Below, piece by piece: positions 10,690-22,190 of a DNA stretch of 64,000 nucleotides. The notes beneath the pieces are model-generated. The model did not search any database. It had not been told where the DNA came from and saw only the letters and a list, made by a program, of their open reading frames with translations. Made by a program: the position numbers and the translations under genes. Source of the DNA: Agelas oroides. Lineage: Eukaryota > Porifera > Demospongiae > Agelasida > Agelasidae. The stretch lies in the NCBI GenBank assembly GCA_949130485.1, contig OX422192.1:4162085-4226084 (forward strand), read 5' to 3'. Numbering within the stretch: position 1 is the first letter of the stretch; every line of letters begins with the position of its first letter.

Positions 10690-10995
10690 AGAGGTACGTT
10701 CTGATTTGATGATTATAAGCCATCTGTATTCATCCATTTTGAGTGAGATGTTCATCCAATTTTGGATGATTTTAGCCCATATGTCTATGTAGAACAGAAA
10801 CAATCCAAATTTGGATAATTTTAGGTATCCATTTTCATTTTGCAACATATGTACCATCCAATCTTGAATGATACTGGTCATCCATTTTTGGATGATCTCA
10901 AAACTGGATGACTCTGGTCCCCCATTTTTTGATCATTCATTTTGTTTTGGACAATTCTGCATGGTCATCCATTTCTGGATGATCTCATTTATCAT
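10690..10995. repeat. Cluster of ATCCA..TTGGATGAT palindromic words
   Basis: The word ATCCAWTTTTGGATGAT, itself self-complementary, recurs about eight times in both orientations. A second cluster lies at 12185-12300. Together they bracket the 1.2 kb that contains a MITE at 11463-12103, so they may be the terminal repeats of a larger, older element. Confidence 0.5.
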
Positions 10996-11462
10996 GATCA
11001 TGGAACCTGCAACTCCTCAGGGAGGAGTGATCTCTCCCTGGTATCTTCAGGAACAGCTTGGACATGTGTTCAACATCCAGACCATGAAATTCATAGCAGT
11101 GCTTAATGATTTCTTCCAGTGGTGTGCTCCATACATGCAGGTACTTTTGTAGCTCTCTGGTTGGACATTCCTAAAGAAAGTATTAACTGGCCATGAGCCC
11201 TTGTATTATGACATTCTTGGTGATGCTGGTGAGATGCTCAAGTTTGTTTGGGAGAAGAGAAAGTATTGGTGTAGGCTAGCTCCGTCTTGAACTTCAAGAG
11301 CATCTTTTTAGCTGACAGATTTCACTGGAAAGAATGTGGGATGTTCTAGTGTCTATTCCCTTGATCACTATGCATCCCTGGACATTAACTCTATTTATGA
11401 ATGCAGAGAACGTTTTCATGTAAAACTGTTTGTTGTACTTCAGAAGAGAGCTAAGCTAGATG
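10996..11462 (+). pseudogene. Possible decayed coding fragment, unidentified
   Basis: Broken plus-strand frames contain stretches with protein-like composition, such as GHEPLYYDILGDAGEMLKF and, inside the neighbouring MITE, ANTACAIAIQRGSSVNVMCC. They are separated by stops and frameshifts. I do not recognise a family. The segment lies between two clusters of palindromic words and may be cargo of an old transposon. Confidence 0.25.
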
Positions 11463-12106
11463 GGGAGTCGGTAAAACGCAGAATACAGAATAGCGGAATA
11501 ACGGAATAACTTTTAATTGACAGGAAATGAAGATGCTATGAACTTTGCCAACACAGCATGTGCAATTGCCATCCAGCGAGGTAGCTCTGTCAATGTTATG
11601 TGTTGTAGAGCAACTATGAACACTGGGCAGACCCTCAACAGTTGTGCTATAGCCAGAACTAAGGAGCACCGTGATCCTTATCTTATGTGAAGGTATAACT
11701 ACAAGTTAGCTCAACACTGCTGAGGACTAAATATATTTGTATAAATTGTCTGAGCAATGTTGCAACAGTAGACAAAGGGCTTTCCATCCATAAACCCATA
11801 GACTTGGGTCCTACGCACAGTCAAGCCTTGGAATGAGGCTAAGTATTAAGTAAATATTCAGCGGACTTCTTACGGCACCTGGCTTACCGCGCTTTTTCTA
11901 GCTGTAGGACAACTATCGAGGACTCCTACAAAATGTCCATAGCTCCTATACAAGTCCAGATACAGATAGCAGTAGCAGGGCTACCTTGCTGGAGAGTGAT
12001 ATCAGTGCTGTGAATTGGCAAAGTTCAAAGGGTTTTCATTTCCTGTCAATTAAAAGTTATTCCGTTATTCCGTTATTCCGTTTTCCGCATTTTACCGACT
12101 CCCATG
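11460..12106. mobile_element. 641-bp MITE with GGGAGTCGGTAAAA ends
   Basis: Positions 11463-12103 form an element whose arms match over about 65 bp: GGGAGTCGGTAAAA, then repeats of GGAATAACGGAATAAC, then TTTTAATTGACAGGAAATG. ATG flanks both sides and could be a 3-bp target duplication, although three bases could match by chance. There is no transposase. Confidence 0.75.
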
Positions 12107-12939
12107 CATGTAGATGTAGCTAACACCTCTATGTAAATTTTGTATGTACATATTAGTCATCACCACAATTTTTCTACAATCGGATGCTAAATGAGATCAT
12201 TAAAAAGGAATCATCCACAACTGAGTTGGATTTTACAAACTAAAATCATCCAAAATCGGATGATTCTTCAAAAATCAGTCAAAAATGGCTGATTGCAAAT
12301 GGTCTATAACCACCAGATCACACATGAAACAATGCAGCAACTCAGCATCCTGTGCAAGCAGCTACTATGGCTGAAATGTTCTACACATGGACTAAGCTTC
12401 ACAGTAGTCAAACCAGCAGCTATGGTAAATCTTTGTTGCTTGTGAGCAGCTTCGCTTACCCTTAGTTTTGAGATAATCTTGTGCCCAGACCCCCACAAGG
12501 AAAAATGATCAACCAAGTCAACTTTCTTGGGCTGGTGTGTAGTTTATTACTAGTGTAACCTAGCAACGTTCTAAACATTCTGCACCACACCCGTTCCAAA
12601 AATGCTTGGATACCCAAGTTGAAATGCAAAATTTTACTGCCATAAGAGAATTTCAATTAACTATTTCACAATCTCATTGGTCCTTACCACATTTTTGAAA
12701 TACTTTCAAAAAGTTCAACTTTGTTCACTAGACTGTTTCTTGCACATGAGTTGGGCATGAGACTAGTTTGAGAAAAACCAGAGGTGAATCGCTATACCGG
12801 TAAGTTTTTAGCTTGACAAGTGGCAGCTACTATAATAACGTTTGGTGAAAACTTCTACCGTGTACAATGTTACTGCTACTCCATGCAGGTCTTACATACA
12901 GAGCTGGTAACTATACAGTAGTGGTGGTCAGTAACTCAC

Positions 12940-12975
12940 CCTTCTCAAGATTAGTCTTGTCAGCAGCTCAAATGC
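12940..12975 (-). CDS. Rab-like gene, exon 6
   Basis: The exon follows a TCTCCCATTTTAG acceptor and encodes AFELLTRLILRR, matching the last helix of Rab8/10-type proteins. It ends at a GTGAGT donor. It joins exon 5 in phase 0 across an intron of only 95 bp. The hypervariable C-terminus with prenylated cysteines must be in a further exon that I could not find between 9950 and 12939. Confidence 0.7.
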
Positions 12976-13070
12976 CTAAAATGGGAGAATGTAAATAGCA
13001 TATGCCTACTTCTAGGAGCTATCAGTAAGGTATAGTAGTAATGACATCACACGATAAGCTGACCTCTGAC

Positions 13071-13226
13071 CTTATCAATCTTGTGGTTGGTCGTAGCAGA
13101 GGTTTCCAAAAAAGGTATGCCCTGAGTATAGGCAAGTTGTTCCCCTCTCTCCTTTTCCACAAGCCTTGTTGCCTCCCAGTCATGGCGGTTGCCAATCAAC
13201 ATCAACTCCACATCTGGGGGGGCATG
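13071..13226 (-). CDS. Rab-like gene, exon 5 (G4 and G5 region)
   Basis: The 52 codons lie between a TTGCACTCCAG acceptor and a GTCAGA donor. The exon starts HAPPDVELMLIGN, which corresponds to the HAS.DVE..LGN segment at which Rab8/10 helix 3 runs into strand 5. The base-recognition motif reads NRHD instead of NKxD, and the G5 loop reads ETSAT instead of ETSAK. Both changes replace conserved lysines that contact guanine. The intron upstream is 17.8 kb and full of transposons, so linkage to exons 1-4 rests on phase, strand and order. Confidence 0.75.
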
Positions 13227-13499
13227 CTGGAGTGCAAGAAAAGAATGGAAGGAGGACAAAGTTGAGCAACAAATAAGCTGATGAAGTCTAAAAAAAGGAA
13301 AAGCACAATGTTACCAGCTGGAGGATATAACAGCAACTGGCTACACATGTATAAAATGAGAGGTTAATTTTACCCAAGGCAGGTTGCCTTTTTGCAGCTT
13401 GGCCTAAGCCTTGGCCCAACTTCGGTGCAAATCATTTAATATGTTGATTTTTGAACAAGGTTCAAGAACTTTATTAGCAAATAAACAGAAATTAATGTC

Positions 13500-13900
13500 A
13501 GGGTTGCAGTGGTGGATCTAGAATTCTGGTGGCGTAAGGTGCCGGGTGAAAGCCACATCCGGTGGGTGGAGCTATGGGCGTGACTATGTCATGATGACAT
13601 ATGAAGGGGATACACCCGGTTTGAAATGGTTACATCATCTCATTAAATATTCATAAGACATTTTAACGCTTCGCACTGGCTTTGCATGACTGTTGTACTT
13701 CGACCTTGACTGCTGACTTTTGCTTGCTTGGCAAGGCACACAGCCAATTGTTCTAGGAGCGCTTCCTAAGGTATTCAGTGGAGATTTACAAGTATAACAA
13801 TGCATCAGAACTCATAAGTTGACATAAAACTCAGCAGGAGTCCATTTGGGTTGCATAAATTAATAATGGCCTACCCTGGTACATGTACACATAGTACTGA
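13500..13900. other. Intron DNA with MITE-end scraps
   Basis: The part at 13508-13620 begins GCAGTGGTGGATCTAG, a type of end also seen in decayed form at 58400-58415. No complete element can be delimited. The rest is unannotated intron of the Rab-like gene. Confidence 0.3.
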
Positions 13901-14213
13901 AGTTCTTGAGGCCCTCCATCCTGTGACCAGACCCTTCCTCTCTTTGCGAAGGGTGTGGCAATGAGTAAAGGCAATAGCATAATTATTCCTATATAGCTAA
14001 GATTATGCCATCAATCCCATTAACCACTGACAACAAGTGTACTTGCATAGTGAGCGACTGATTATTGGTCGTGTCCAAACACTGCATGCAGTGCGCATGT
14101 TGGCTTACTCTATTCATGCACCTAGAGTGCATTCAATGGTACGTAAATATTGCCTGGTTACAACTAGCAATACATGAATACAGTCAGATCAAGAGTTCCT
14201 ACCTTCATATATA

Positions 14214-15022
14214 AAGTCACAAAAAGGTTTTCTGAATGAAAACAAGTGCATGTAGGGATGGAACCCTCAAAAACCAACCAAACTAGATGGGAATGACACC
14301 ACAACAATTTCACACCATCCCTACATCTTGTGCCATTTTGCCAACTATGCTTTGTGTTTGTTAGTTGTGTTCATAGGAGGGTTGTGGAAGGCAGTGGGAT
14401 GGGTAGTGCTGGGTGTGGAGTGCATGTTGATGTGCATGGGGGGTGAGTTATGTTGTGGGTGGCTGTGATGTAGTTGCTATGCTGAGAATGGCAGGTATGG
14501 TCTGTCTTGAATTAGTCTTGCAAGCCAGACCCTTTCTGCGCAGCACCGATCGCTTTCAGTATGCAGCACACAGAGGGAAGAAGTTTGATGTTTGGATTTA
14601 CAATTTCACTTCAAAGCATTTATGACGATTCTTAGTGCCTTCCTCTGCGTGCCGATACTGAAAGCGATCTGCACTGTGGAACGGAAAGGATCTGGCTTGT
14701 GAGACTAGTGTTGAATGCAGAAACTGTTGAGTGCATGAGCTGGGTCTGTTGGAGTAAGTTATGTTGTGAAATTTTATTGCTGCTGAACATGGCAGATATG
14801 GATTGTCTTTATGTAAAAGGCTGTGGAGTGAGCAGCGCTAACTACAGCTAGTATTCATTTAGTGGGTGTGAATAGACTAGAGAGTTTACTGGTGTGCATA
14901 GTTGGCAAGATGTAGGGATGGTGTGAAATTGTTGTGGTGTCATTCCCATCTAGTTTGGTTGGTTTTTGAGGGTTCCATCCCTACATGCACTTGTTTTCAT
15001 TCAGAAAACCTTTTTGTGACTT
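14214..15022. mobile_element. Composite inverted-repeat element with TGTAGGGATGG MITE arms
   Basis: The arms 14214-14353 and 14896-15022 are nearly identical inverted copies of about 125 bp, separated by about 540 bp. Each arm contains a complete 75-bp MITE bounded by TGTAGGGATGG and CCATCCCTACA (14252-14326 in the left arm). A related MITE is at 41691-41796. The shared sequence extends beyond the MITE, so the arms arose by inverted duplication of a larger segment. A second element lies between them. Confidence 0.7.
14504..14716. mobile_element. 195-bp TAG-family MITE with 9-bp duplication
   Basis: The element 14513-14707 begins TAGTCTTGCAAGCCAGACC and ends with the inverted partner GGATCTGGCTTGTGAGACTA; the arms pair over about 70 bp. 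The flanks are GTCTTGAAT and GTGTTGAAT, an 8-of-9 match interpreted as a 9-bp target duplication. A stray inner fragment appears inverted at about 15135-15197. Confidence 0.7.
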
Positions 15023-15880
15023 GTTCCTGCTCTTTTTTTTTTTGTATTGCTTTTTAGGAATGGTAAGAGAGAAGTGACATGGGAGGGTAGGCCGAGGGGA
15101 AGATGCATGGTGTGTACAGTATGATAGTAGAAAGAGCTAAGAATTGTCATAAATTCAAACGCTTTGAAGTGAAATCATCAATCCAAACATCAAACTTCGG
15201 GGGGTTTAGAAGTACAGTCCAAGCAAAGCCTCATAAAAACCAAGTGAAAAGCAGATGAGTTTAATAAGGCTTTGCATGTAAGCTTATAAATCCTGTGCTC
15301 ATTTAACGTGGACTACTAATGGGTTCACCGAAAAACTCTCCATAGACTGTCACCAGAGTATTGAGTCATAAGACCCCATTACAGAACTGTTTGATGGTGA
15401 GTAGCTATAGTCTAAATGGGTTTGAAACGAACGCATAGGGGTCTGTGGAGCTGAACAACTGCCAGTTCTGTGGCCACCTCTAGTGCAGAAGTTTGGAATG
15501 AAGCCATGCACTGTTGAGTCGGTGCTACTAGAGTTTGAGTATACCAAGCTACCAATAGGCTGCCACTTGCTTCGTTGGAGGAATATGAAGACTCAGGCAC
15601 AACACAAAAGGAGGATGTTAAGAAGACACCAGCCAAAGTGCTACCATCAACTCGCAGTAAACATTGTATGTGTACTATATGCATGTAAATGACTATAACA
15701 AGCAAATTTGAAATGTGAAGGTTGACAATAAAACTTGAAATTGAATATCAGTGGCTAGTGTTCTAAGTCATATGAAGTACTTGATGGTTAAAACACTAGC
15801 TGGCATAGTACCGTCTATACCACTTGAGCTTGGCTTTTGCAGCCTTCAAATTAGTCATACGAGCTGCTGCCCTTTTTTTT

Positions 15881-16200
15881 GTCAGGGTTCCTCCAATAAC
15901 TACTATGGGAGGATACGCGGGAAGCTGCCCTTCCTTTCTCAGGGTCCTCCCAATAGCGGGTATGGGAGGATACGCGGGAAGCTGCCCCTCCTTTCTCAGG
16001 GTCCTCCCAATAACGGGTATGGGAGGATGCCCTGGAAGATGCCCTATTGGTCTCAGGGTCCTCCCAATAACGGGTATGGGAGGACGCCCTTTTCGTCTCA
16101 GGGTCCTTCCAATAACAGGCATGGGAGGACGCCCGGGAAGATGCCCTGTGTTTCTCCGGGTCCTTCCAGTAATTATTACGGGACGCTTGCCTTTTTTTCC
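15881..16200. repeat. 57-bp minisatellite, about 5.5 units
   Basis: Units begin CTCAGGGTCCTCCCAATAAC and continue GGTATGGGAGGA. Most are 57 bp; one is 45 bp. Because 57 is divisible by three, four of the six frames stay open through all or most of the array (plus: 15751-16218 and 15824-16300; minus: 15851-16285 and 15796-16122). Their products are repetitive, for example GPPNNGYGR. No flanking exon signal singles out one frame, so I treat it as a noncoding minisatellite with a small chance of coding. Confidence 0.75.
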
Positions 16201-16300
16201 CCTTTGTTTCGCAGGTAGTTCTGCTTGTCCTGCGCTCGTTTCTTGCGGACATTACGCATATTGCGTTCGATGTAAAGTGCAGCACAACTACGTCAACTGA

Positions 16301-18405
16301 TCCACGAAATCAGATTTGCAAACTGCAACGCTCAATTCTCACCTTCTCTTCGAAGTACTGAACCACGTGCTCAGTTGAACCCTGGTGACGTAATTATGAG
16401 TAATATTTAATTCGAGCAAAATGGCGTGTAGCAGCTAGCGTAAGTGTGAGATTACCTGAGAATCGCCGACAAGTTTGAGTTCTTTCTTTTAGACCGATAA
16501 GTGGCAGGTGCAATACCTAGTGATTTATCCTGTTGTTTTGCGTTTGAATCGTTGTAAAAGCTCCAGCCGTTATCGTGTTATCGCGGTGAGAGGCAGAAGA
16601 AGAAGAAAGTCAGAAGATAGACGATTTGTCCGTTTTGGCGACTTGCCGGTCTGGTGCTTAGCGATACTTTCCAGCAAACTTAACAGTCTTTTTGCTCATG
16701 AAAACACTCGATAATGCCTGATATGGCTCATACAGGCCTTTGACTAATCTAACGAAGACATTTCGAGCGTGTTATTTGTGCACTTTTAATGTGGCGGCCA
16801 TTTTTTTTCGGGGTCATCCCTACATATGGCGTACTACCGTACGCCATGATGGTGCAAACATGCATTGATTTAATTTCATGTCACAAGAATGTCACACAGT
16901 CTAGAAAAGAGATCAACAACCCTGCAAAACATTGAAAAAGTAGGAAAGTTGGTAGAAACATATACATAGGAGAAGTCCTTTGATTGGTAAACAGGCAATT
17001 AACTAACTGGTCTTGCTGGCCATACCCTGTTTCTTGGATTATCTTGTATTGACTCTAATTAAATGTCTCACCAGTTGCATACAAAAACAGATGGGTGGGA
17101 TAACTTGAAACACTTCATGTTTGTACTGTCAAGCACTGAAGATTTTAAAGTGATGAGTACTACTTGCTACCTTATATCTAGTCTAGTTACCAATTGCAGA
17201 TTGAATGTCAATGACACTTTCCAGAAATCTAAATGGCATGCACATATTATTGCAAGTTGGCTAAGGAAGTTGTGATAATGTCACAAACATGAATACATCA
17301 AATTAAGCTAGGTGTTTTCTCTTAACAAATGCACTAGCATTCTGCTGGCTAACTTAGATATTTGCTATAAGATTGTGAGATCACTGTCTTTACATTCTTT
17401 TATTGTTAGAACATGCTGGATCTTGTAGAACGTGGAGGATATGAAGTGCATTATACATCCTGTTGAGTTTAGTCAAATAAAAGGCTACAATACTATACAA
17501 TGTCAACACTCAGTTCTATACCTCTTTACCACAGCCAATGATCAGCACTAGTAGTGTGAGAATCTGGCTCCACGAGACTAGATTATACGCGGTAGATGCC
17601 AATTGGCGTCATACAGACACATGTCATGAAACGCCAATTGGCATCACGGATATAGCTAAGCGTTATCACGGCCCAGGGCGAATAGCTATAAGTTTTGTAT
17701 CTGGTCTGTGATAAGCTTGGGGCTTTTCCTACTGCTATAAGTGGGTTGGTCCAGAAGCCCTCAAGGGACGGAGCATAGCGAGCGATAACAGCCCGGTATT
17801 TCCACTAACAACAGTATGTTAGCATCCGTATGCTATACAGCGATTTATATGGTTAGGGTTGGGTTAGGGCTAGTATAAATATAGTTTTCTTCTCAACACC
17901 AATAAGCAGAGGTACAGTGTCGCTTGGGGTTCATAATTATCTAGACAGATCTCGAACTGTGCCTTGTTAGTCAACGAGCAAAGCCAAGACAGTAAACACA
18001 ACACGCGGCAGGTAAGCGTCCTCCGTAAACCGGTTACATACAACATACCTAGGTTCTAAATAACCCTGGAAAGCCTTTTTCTGTTCCTTATTTCGCTCTG
18101 TAGAGCTTCATTTGCTTCCCTGATGCTTTAATCCTTGGAAAAAAGCATTTTAAAAGTTGACATCACGTGAAGTTAATCTATTTCCACGTTTGAGGTCAAT
18201 TGCATTCCATTTAATTGATCAATTTTTAGCAAACATTGACCAATTTTTTTTTGATGCTAAACATTGAGTGTCTACCTACTTAACAGCACAGAACTCTAGT
18301 AAACCCTTGTAGCTAAGTAGCAGTGAACTTTCTTTTGCTAAAGCCTACTACGTAACAAAGCTTTTACCTATCAGAGAGTCGGTAGACTCTCTGATTAGGG
18401 ATGGC
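16301..18405. other. Intron DNA, largely unassigned
   Basis: This is part of the 17.8-kb intron of the Rab-like gene. Isolated MITE ends occur at 16815 (CATCCCTACA) and 17573 (CACGAGACTA). A short GCCAATTGGC-type word occurs twice near 17597 and 17632. The GGTTAGGGTTGGGTTAGGG near 17850 is telomere-like but only a few units long. No exon is recognised. Confidence 0.4.
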
Positions 18406-18620
18406 GCCGACGCGCAATATATGCAATACTGAAGCAAAACCCGTATAACTTCACCACAAACACGCAAAAAGTTTATTTAAGCATCCAGGCTTCCTCTTAG
18501 AGTGGCTTTGTGATCAGCAAGACCCATATAGATGCCCAAAAGCCTCGCGGAAGACAGCTAAACGCAAAAGTGTGCGATAGCAAAAGTGCCATTTTTCGTA
18601 TTCTTCTTTCTTTCTTTTTT

Positions 18621-18656
<36 letters not shown>

Positions 18657-18676
18657 TCCTTCCTTCCTTCCTTCCT

Positions 18677-18720
<44 letters not shown>

Positions 18721-18744
18721 TCCTTCCTTCCTTCCTTCCTTCCT

Positions 18745-18780
<36 letters not shown>

Positions 18781-19012
18781 GTTACGACTTTTGTTCAAAC
18801 AACGATATCTCGCAAACTGTTTAAGTACTCACCGTCATTTTAGCACGAAACTGATGCTTATTACAGCACCCTGGTCAATAAAAGCAATTCACAACACTCT
18901 GAGGCTGCTGTCCGTTGCTTAGGACGCCATTTTATAATTTTGTACGCATGCGCACACGAAGTCTCGTTCCCAGACCAAAGACCACTGTCATTGGTCTGGA
19001 AGTGAGACTAGT
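18406..19012 (-). repeat. Dispersed 0.4-0.5 kb repeat with hairpin end, copy A
   Basis: Read on the minus strand, the segment starts with a hairpin (18962-19012, AGTCTCG ends). It continues GCGCATGCGTACAA, ATGGCGTCCTA, GCATCAGTTTCGTGCTAAAA, a GTGAGTACTT word, then GTCTTGCTGATCA. The same blocks run in the same order at 42263-42700 on the plus strand. The order of CpG-containing leader, ATG and GTGAGT resembles a captured promoter with first exon, but the frames are broken. A tetranucleotide array interrupts this copy. Confidence 0.65.
18599..18780. repeat. (TTTC)n/(TTCC)n microsatellite
   Basis: About 180 bp of TTTC with two blocks of TTCC (about 18658-18677 and 18720-18746). Open frames across it on both strands encode only FLSF or KERK repeats and are artefacts. 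The array sits inside the dispersed repeat and may have grown from a TTCTTTC seed. Confidence 0.95.
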
Positions 19013-19250
19013 ACACAGGCGAAATGGCCAGCGGGCAGTAGCATGGCTAGTACGGACCCCGCGGCACTGGGCAAGGCTTGTGAACACCACGTAGGTAAGG
19101 CGCTACCTACTTGTAGCTACACTAAAAATAGCCTACTCACCGCTTTAGTGAAGCTAGGATGGTCAGTTGTCAGTATGATAGTCTTCTGTGCTGCAGCTGG
19201 TCAGTCGTCATGACAACTGAATCATGAAATTGGTTTTTCATACGCAGTTC

Positions 19251-19297
19251 ACCAGACCCTTCCCTCTCTTGCGGAAGTGGGTCTGGCTTACGAGACT
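19251..19297. repeat. CCAGACCCTTCC..GGGTCTGGC hairpin repeat
   Basis: The inverted repeat CCAGACCCTTCC..AAGTGGGTCTGGCTTACGAG ends in the GAGACTA typical of the TAG MITE family. A close relative lies at 39274-39328 and a third, partial one at 13921-13955. No duplication is visible, so boundaries are approximate. Confidence 0.5.
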
Positions 19298-19400
19298 AAG
19301 CAGAGCACTGGTTGCAAAAGCCGGGTGGCCTGGGTTCGATTCTCAGCAACTGGTGGCCTTTTCACTTCCCTCTATTTCACCTCAAAAACATCAAATATCA
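19297..19400 (+). repeat. tRNA-derived SINE, family 2, copy 1 (5'-truncated)
   Basis: It contains GCAGAGCACTGG and the B-box-like GGGTTCGATTC, followed by the tail GGCCTTTTCACTTCC.TCTATTTC.CCTC. The same tail follows the tRNA-like body at 46600-46690. The A-box half is missing here and replaced by the hairpin repeat on its left. Confidence 0.65.
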
Positions 19401-19956
19401 GCTATCACATAGCCTATCTTCTGCATACAAGCCAAGTCAGTTACTTTACTCTGGGTACTCAAATCACTTCACTTTTCATTTCACCCTTCACAGTGGCCAG
19501 TGCATCTCTCTGTACAGCATTCCCAGTTAGAACGCACCTGTAAACATGCCAATTATGTAAACCGCAGCATAATATTTCAGCCCAACTTTGAGCCCGTGTA
19601 CCCGCTAACTGCCCGAGCGGAACCTTTTGATTTTTACATATTTTGTAGAGCTATCCATGGGCTATCCGTACATATATATATCGCCAGGGTTCGGGTAGTC
19701 AAAAAAAATGTACTAAAATATGCGGCAACATATCGCGAGTCTCGCCCCGCGACGAGGTCGCGAAAAGCGGCCACAACGCTGGAAGACATTCTCAAACCGG
19801 GATACAAAGTGGATTTGTGAACAGCAGAGAGGTGCCTCTACGCACACTGACCCAAGTCCGGTTCGTTTCTGCCATTGCTAGCTGGAGCTAGCTTGTAGAA
19901 AAGTCAGGAAGTATTCATTGCGTTAATTACACACTGGAATGTAGCTCTACGTGAAC
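19400..19956. other. Unassigned intron DNA
   Basis: No domain is recognised in the open frame at 19500-19820, whose C-terminal half is arginine-rich. The poly(T) run that begins at about 19958 marks the tail of the retrotransposon to the right. Confidence 0.35.
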
Positions 19957-22190
19957 TTTTTTTTTCTTTTTTTTTTTTTTTTATAATAGTTTATGCAAGG
20001 AGCAAGGGTTACATAAAATAGCAAGGCGTGCTAATACCAGTATGTAACCGTGCAGAAATATACTATGAGTGTGAAATAAAGGAAGGGGTATCTAACATGT
20101 AAACACACTAAGAGATGACTGAAAAGAGTGCAGAGTATGTGAAGAGGTTAATTCTATAGGGAGGCAATTCCATTTCCTGATGGTATCTGGTACAAAGGAG
20201 TGGGCAAATGCTGAGGTTCTGCAGAAAGGCTGGTGAAGCAGGGATGGTCTCAAGGAATATGGCACAGTAGATCTTTGGACCACGATCTCAGGGGGAAAAT
20301 AGCAGAGGTTGTTGACAATCTTGAACATATGACTCAGCTTCAAATAGAGACGCCGATTCTCGAGGGAGGGCACCTTACACACGTCCAATAGCTCAGAGTA
20401 TCCCAAGTTCCAGTTTTTGCAGCAAACCCGCAGTGCAAACTTCTGGATGTTCTCGAGAGAGCTAATATCTTTATACAAATGTGGGTCCCAAACTTGAGCC
20501 GCGTACTCTGTGTGGGGTCTGACAAGTGAGAGGTAAAGGTGGAGCAGGGTGGAAGGGTCAGAATGTTGGTAGTATCATCTGTACAGAAGACCAATGATTT
20601 TGCGAGCCTTGCTACAAACTTCCTGTATGTGAGGTGACCACTGCAAACTGGAGGACATAAGAACACCAAGGTACTTGAAAGTTGAGACAGTTTCAAGTGG
20701 AGAGCCATTGAGATGAAGAGGTGTAACGGGAAGACAATGAGTCCTTTTCCTTGAAATTAGCATGGACTTACATTTGGAGGTATTAAATGTCATCTTGTTT
20801 GTTGAAGCCCAGTTACTGATAGAGTCTATGTCCCTTTGGAGAAAGAGGTAGTCCTCGCTGGTACAAATAGGTCGGTAGAGCAGGATGTCATCTGCATAGA
20901 GTACCAAGGTGCTTCCTTGTGAGATGTTTGCTTTGACAATATCATCGATGTAGATCAGAAAGAGGATTGGACCAAGAATTGACCCTTGAGGGACACCAGA
21001 TGTCACAGGAGAGGTTTCTGACGATACTCCATTCAGCACTACCTTCTGTTGTCGACCAGCCAGGTAATTGTGAAGCCATACATACACATTGTGGGCTAGG
21101 TTGAGTACTTTGAGTTTAGAGAGCAAGGGCTCGTGGGGAATGGAGTCAAATGCCTTGCGGAAGTCGAAAAACACAGCTCCTACCTCATGGTTTCTCTCCA
21201 TGTGTTGGAACCAGTCATGTGTCACGTGCAGAAGTGCAGAGACAGTTGACTTTCCCTTCTGGAATCCCCACTGGCAATTAGCTAGAGGGCTGTGTTCGGA
21301 TAGATGGCTGTTAATGTAAAACACAAGATGGCGTTCCAGAACTTGCTTAGGATGGGGAGTAGGGAGATTGGGCGGAAGTCAGATGTATTTCTAGCCCTTG
21401 ACACTTTGGGGATGGGCACTATTGCAGATTTTTTCCAGTTTGAAGGGGGCTTGCCACATGCAATGGAGTGGTTAAAAAGTTTGGTGATTGATGGGGCGAT
21501 GGAATATGCGGTGGACTTAAGCATGCGAGCAGAGATGCCATCTAATCCATTTGCTTTGGATGTGTCCAGAGACTGTAGCATGGTGCGTATTTCCTCTTCT
21601 GTACATAGAATGTCAGATGGGCATTCATTATTTACGTCAGGGGTGGTGGTGGTGACTGGAGGTGATGATCCATTGAAGCAACTAGTAAAATAGTCATTCA
21701 ATGCGTTTGCTTTTTGTTCATCTGTTGCACATGAGTTTCCATTGTGGTTCAGAGTACCGACAGATGTGTCCCGACCGTCAAGGGCCTTAATGGACTTCCA
21801 GAAACACTTTGGATTAGATAAGTTTAAATTGTTGAAGAATTTCTTTTTTGCTTGCCGGAGTTGGGATGTTACTCTGTTTCGAATATGCTTGTATTGCATC
21901 CATATCCTTGGTGAGTTGGTATTTTTAGCTCTTTTGAATGCTGCATTTTTCCTTCGAATGCACTGGGATATGGACTTGTTGATCCATGGTCGGTTACGGC
22001 GTTTGGGTGGAAGAACTTTTGTTGGGATGCATTGTTCCATAATTGACATGTACATGTCCTGCCATTGTGTAGAGTGTTGGTCAATATCTTCACAATACAG
22101 TGAGTCCCAATCTGTTTGTGAAATCAAATGGTTGGCTTTTGAAAAATCTGCATGAGCATATCGCCATACGGTTCATTCCTGTATCTGAAT
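19957..22190 (-). mobile_element. 5'-truncated non-LTR retrotransposon (CR1/Jockey-like)
   Basis: Minus-strand frames encode a reverse transcriptase: the DFRPIS fingers motif near 21370, the FRKAFDSIPH motif, GVPQGSILGP, and the YADD catalytic box near 20900, then the thumb and a C-terminal region typical of CR1/Jockey-type LINEs. A T-rich tract at 19958-19983 is the poly(A) tail read in reverse. The endonuclease domain is absent: homology stops near 22185, as expected for 5' truncation. The frame is broken by a one-base shift near 21340 and an in-frame TGA near 20576, so the copy is dead. I found no target duplication. The insertion lies in the large intron of the Rab-like gene, same strand. 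Confidence 0.9.

Noticed and set aside
10868-11152. The peptide TPQGGVISP, matching a reverse transcriptase motif
   Set aside because: No other RT motif lies on either side within several hundred bases, and the following residues do not fit the RT palm. A chance match is likelier.
12304-12516. Cys-rich frame as the missing Rab C-terminal exon
   Set aside because: Although it can be joined in phase after a weak AG, it lacks a CC or CXC terminus and does not resemble a Rab tail.
15881-16200. Possible CRISPR-like array
   Set aside because: Units are contiguous tandem repeats without unique spacers of constant length, and the DNA is eukaryotic.
18510-18824. Open frames through the TTTC array on both strands
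   Set aside because: They encode only microsatellite translation (FLSF, KERK).
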